Shown here: piece after piece, positions 8,201-8,317 of the stretch | Numbering within the stretch: position 1 is the first letter of the stretch | Layout of the letters: every line of letters begins with the position of its first letter | Assembly: GCA_022839525.1 (NCBI GenBank) | Contig: JALHET010000075.1 | Span: 1 to 8,317, forward strand | Reading direction: 5' to 3' | Length of the DNA stretch: 8,317 bases | Source of the DNA: Lentisphaerota bacterium | GTDB lineage: Bacteria > Verrucomicrobiota > Kiritimatiellia > RFP12 > UBA1067 | The notes under the pieces: generated by a model | Seen by the model: the letters and a program-made list of their open reading frames with translations, nothing else | Told to the model about the DNA's origin: nothing | Databases searched by the model: none | Translations under genes and position numbers: made by a program

Positions 8201-8317
8201 GGGTTCCCGCGGCAACGTTGGTGAGGGCGACCGTGCCTTCGGCCAGGCGCAGAACCCCCGGATATTGGTGGCTCTCCTCCAGGCGGAGCGTGCCGGCGCC
8301 GGATTTGGTCAGCGTAC
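5262..8317 (-). CDS. Giant modular surface protein with LamG-like and autotransporter-associated beta-strand repeats, 5' partial
   Basis: The frame is open from the TGA at 5262-5264 to the right edge: 1017 residues of C-terminal sequence. The ATG at 8135 is internal. The 60 codons before it encode a beta-strand repeat and the first part of a LamG-like module, so the true start lies beyond the window. Three LamG-like (concanavalin A-like) modules alternate with short glycine-rich beta-strand repeats of the LxKxGxGTLxL...G...L.V..G.L kind, typical of passenger domains. Each LamG-like module opens with DAS, contains GSQ(N/K)GGG, and closes with RLAExxxY/F-x-R/K-x(L/V)-xx-(E/D)-x-R...KWF. After the last module comes a beta-rich region ending AGTVYVLVKPAGTMILLH. 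No C-terminal beta-barrel, PEP-CTERM, LPXTG or type IX sorting signal is visible. Such proteins are common in Kiritimatiellota, Lentisphaerae and Verrucomicrobia and are presumed surface or secreted adhesins or glycan-binding proteins. The function is inferred from the modules only. The FAD oxidoreductase gene follows 56 bases downstream. Confidence 0.85.
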   Translation of the reverse strand, partial: TLTKSGAGTLRLEESHQYPGVLRLAEGTVALTNVAAGTPASAQIATGTVFHLDASLWASTMTLTNDRVYAWGDAEGGTMVAQLTNAFARPPVLMRNALNGLPVVDFGCLYSRQFLDWNVPLNNIASVIWVVGSQNGGGFLLSSASTTYFHRGGSISLNPDWLKLEAGIFTDGNMVTWVDGRLCDSQTTPLSGGFQIISTRYTGSNKGTATRIGQDRGFFDRSGALRLAELLIYNRTLTEKERVDTEAALRAKWFPAPAALSTLEVAGQVGLRAENDLAIDTLTGTGTVTKTGTGRVTLNGLAAFTGSLETDGGTFTFKSPGNAPSQPLAGYAAWFDASRTNTMTIDAASQRVTRWEDAANPALAATNALSGAPLLLANALNNLPVLDFDTAGSGRYLQWTAPAEGIRTVFMVLGSQNGGGYLLGASHNTPLFTRTYNNAAAALFAGYTAQASDAERERTWLSRSFAWVDGVPIFPNLKGLNGGYQIVAFLTGGDVKADGFAHNGAGSNSGAQRLAEVVVYDKPLADDDRKAVEAYLSAKWFNRPIHGYTVPGAPTVPGLTLANEAAFELGAGQTNSVGWLAGAGSLVKTGAGTLDIAGSTLGFDGTLNVREGVLRYTAEAFGASSPVTNQLVLNLDASRTNSLVLSGGKATEWRDASGNGRYAYAPESAPAYYDDDELGDRPTVDFGDYAVGSPYMMFNAPVTNAQTVFWVLGSQKGGGFLLGCNDTNNYSVSDWHRGSRVNGELNPVTTENRLYGFNAPARVTGGKTYIDGVLLPSPTAVSATNVLNGAYQMIETVATGATRADGLALDRTNLERRGGQRLAELLIFSRAVTEEERLSVEAYLNWKWFRRRTSRVLCMPVDGASADTVRIAAGATFDLGGFTQNTRVLAGGGTVSGGSLSVSGLVDLSDPDAGTLTVNGDLTIADGATVRVSPGHTVDVNGTLTIGGAGLLEWQDGLSPVAGSTAVFTYDSIQGAENLSLWNDGGKYAPRFYLSAYADAGTVYVLVKPAGTMILLH
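5445..5735 (-). repeat. C-terminal beta-rich region after module C
   Basis: Residues in this stretch show passenger-like strands: FDLGGFTQNTRVLAGGGTVS, GGSLSVSGLVDL, GTLTVNGDLTI, VDVNGTLTIGGAG. This DxGGxxQ...L.GxGTV..G.L.V.G pattern is common near the end of autotransporter-associated repeat proteins in this bacterial group. It is followed by about 60 residues leading to the stop codon. Confidence 0.5.
5769..6425 (-). repeat. LamG-like module C of the surface protein
   Basis: This module of about 219 residues begins LVLNLDASRTNSLVL and ends GQRLAELLIFSRAVTEEER...WKWF. It has TVFWVLGSQKGGGFLLG, a TYIDGVLL turn and LNGAYQMIE. Where A and B have the NALNxLPVxDF block with few acids, module C has an acidic YYDDDELGDRPTVDFGD run. 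It may therefore have diverged in ligand or metal binding. Confidence 0.65.
6465..6647 (-). repeat. Beta-strand repeat between LamG-like modules B and C
   Basis: About 61 residues with FELGAGQTNSVGWLAGAGSL, then VKTGAGTLDIAGS, then FDGTLNVREGVLRYT. This is a clear passenger-type repeat (L-V-K-T-G-A-G-T-L ... G-T-L-x-V-x-x-G-x-L), placed as the linker between modules B and C. Confidence 0.6.
6693..7325 (-). repeat. LamG-like module B of the surface protein
   Basis: This module of 211 residues begins YAAWFDASRTNTMTI and ends AQRLAEVVVYDKPLADDDR...SAKWF. It contains TNALSGAPLLLANALNNLPV followed by LDF, then TVFMVLGSQNGGGYLLG, AWVDGVPIF and LNGGYQIVAF. It shares its block order and several identical short runs with modules A and C. 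Confidence 0.65.
7353..7523 (-). repeat. Beta-strand repeat between LamG-like modules A and B
   Basis: About 57 residues of alternating hydrophobic/polar pattern with TLTGTGTVTKTGTGRVTLNG, then FTGSLETDGGTFTF. The TGTGTVTKTGTGRVTL core is a typical passenger beta-strand repeat and separates modules A and B as a linker or rung of a beta-helix. Confidence 0.55.
7554..8165 (-). repeat. LamG-like module A of the surface protein
   Basis: This module of about 204 residues begins HLDASLWASTMTL and ends RLAELLIYNRTLTEKER...AKWF. It contains NALNGLPVVDFG, VIWVVGSQNGGGFLL and a WVDG turn followed by GGFQII. The order of these blocks is the same as in modules B and C, so they are tandem duplicates. It is the most divergent of the three at its opening, where DASLWAS replaces DASRTN. 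Confidence 0.65.
8217..8315 (-). repeat. Autotransporter-associated beta-strand repeat at the window edge
   Basis: On the minus strand these codons read TLTKSGAGTLRLEESHQYPG followed by VLRLAEGTVALTN. This fits the passenger-type repeat (L-x-K-x-G-x-G-T-L-x-L ... Y-x-G-x-L-x-L-x-x-G-T-L/V) very closely. It lies upstream of the ATG at 8135 in the same frame, which is direct evidence that the protein extends past the right edge. Confidence 0.7.

Noticed and set aside
1..8317. A wholly new defence, mobile or biosynthetic system
   Set aside because: No nuclease, toxin-antitoxin, recombinase, transposase, retron, CRISPR or synthase signature appears on either strand; the genes fit known envelope, redox and surface-protein families.

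Overview
This is an 8.3-kb, GC-rich, densely coding stretch of bacterial chromosome. The gene mix suggests a Gram-negative member of the Planctomycetes-Verrucomicrobia-Lentisphaerae group, perhaps Kiritimatiellota: an AsmA-type envelope protein, a flavoredoxin-like flavin reductase, an exported FAD-dependent oxidoreductase of the PF12831 type, and a giant surface protein made of LamG-like and autotransporter-associated beta-strand modules. The taxonomic placement is inferred from family content; there is no marker gene here.

Layout. Positions 1-2831 (+) hold most of an AsmA-like protein. Its N-terminal anchor lies outside the window or is cut off, and a probable one-base frameshift sits at about 22-24. 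Its 3' end converges, 8 bases apart, on a flavin reductase gene (2840-3376, -). A 98-base gap (3377-3474) carries a terminator-like hairpin reading on the minus strand. Upstream of that on the minus strand is a complete exported FAD-dependent oxidoreductase (3475-5205). A 56-base gap with a strong ribosome binding site and a GC-rich hairpin follows. The C-terminal 1017 residues of a modular surface protein (5262-8317, -) then run off the right edge. No stretch over 300 bases lacks a gene.

How the genes may work together. The surface protein and the FAD enzyme are co-directional, closely spaced, and both look exported (for the surface protein this is inferred from its modules). They may form one transcription unit acting outside the inner membrane, perhaps on polysaccharide or other extracellular material, but the sequence does not show the substrate. 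The flavin reductase has no signal peptide and lies beyond the terminator-like hairpin, so it is probably a separate cytoplasmic function. The AsmA-like protein is an independent convergent gene for envelope biogenesis.

I found no defence system, biosynthetic cluster, CRISPR array, tRNA, rRNA or insertion sequence. The most notable points are the tandem LamG/beta-strand architecture that continues past the window, the absence of a visible beta-barrel or sorting tail at its C-terminus, and the likely frameshift at the start of the AsmA-like gene.
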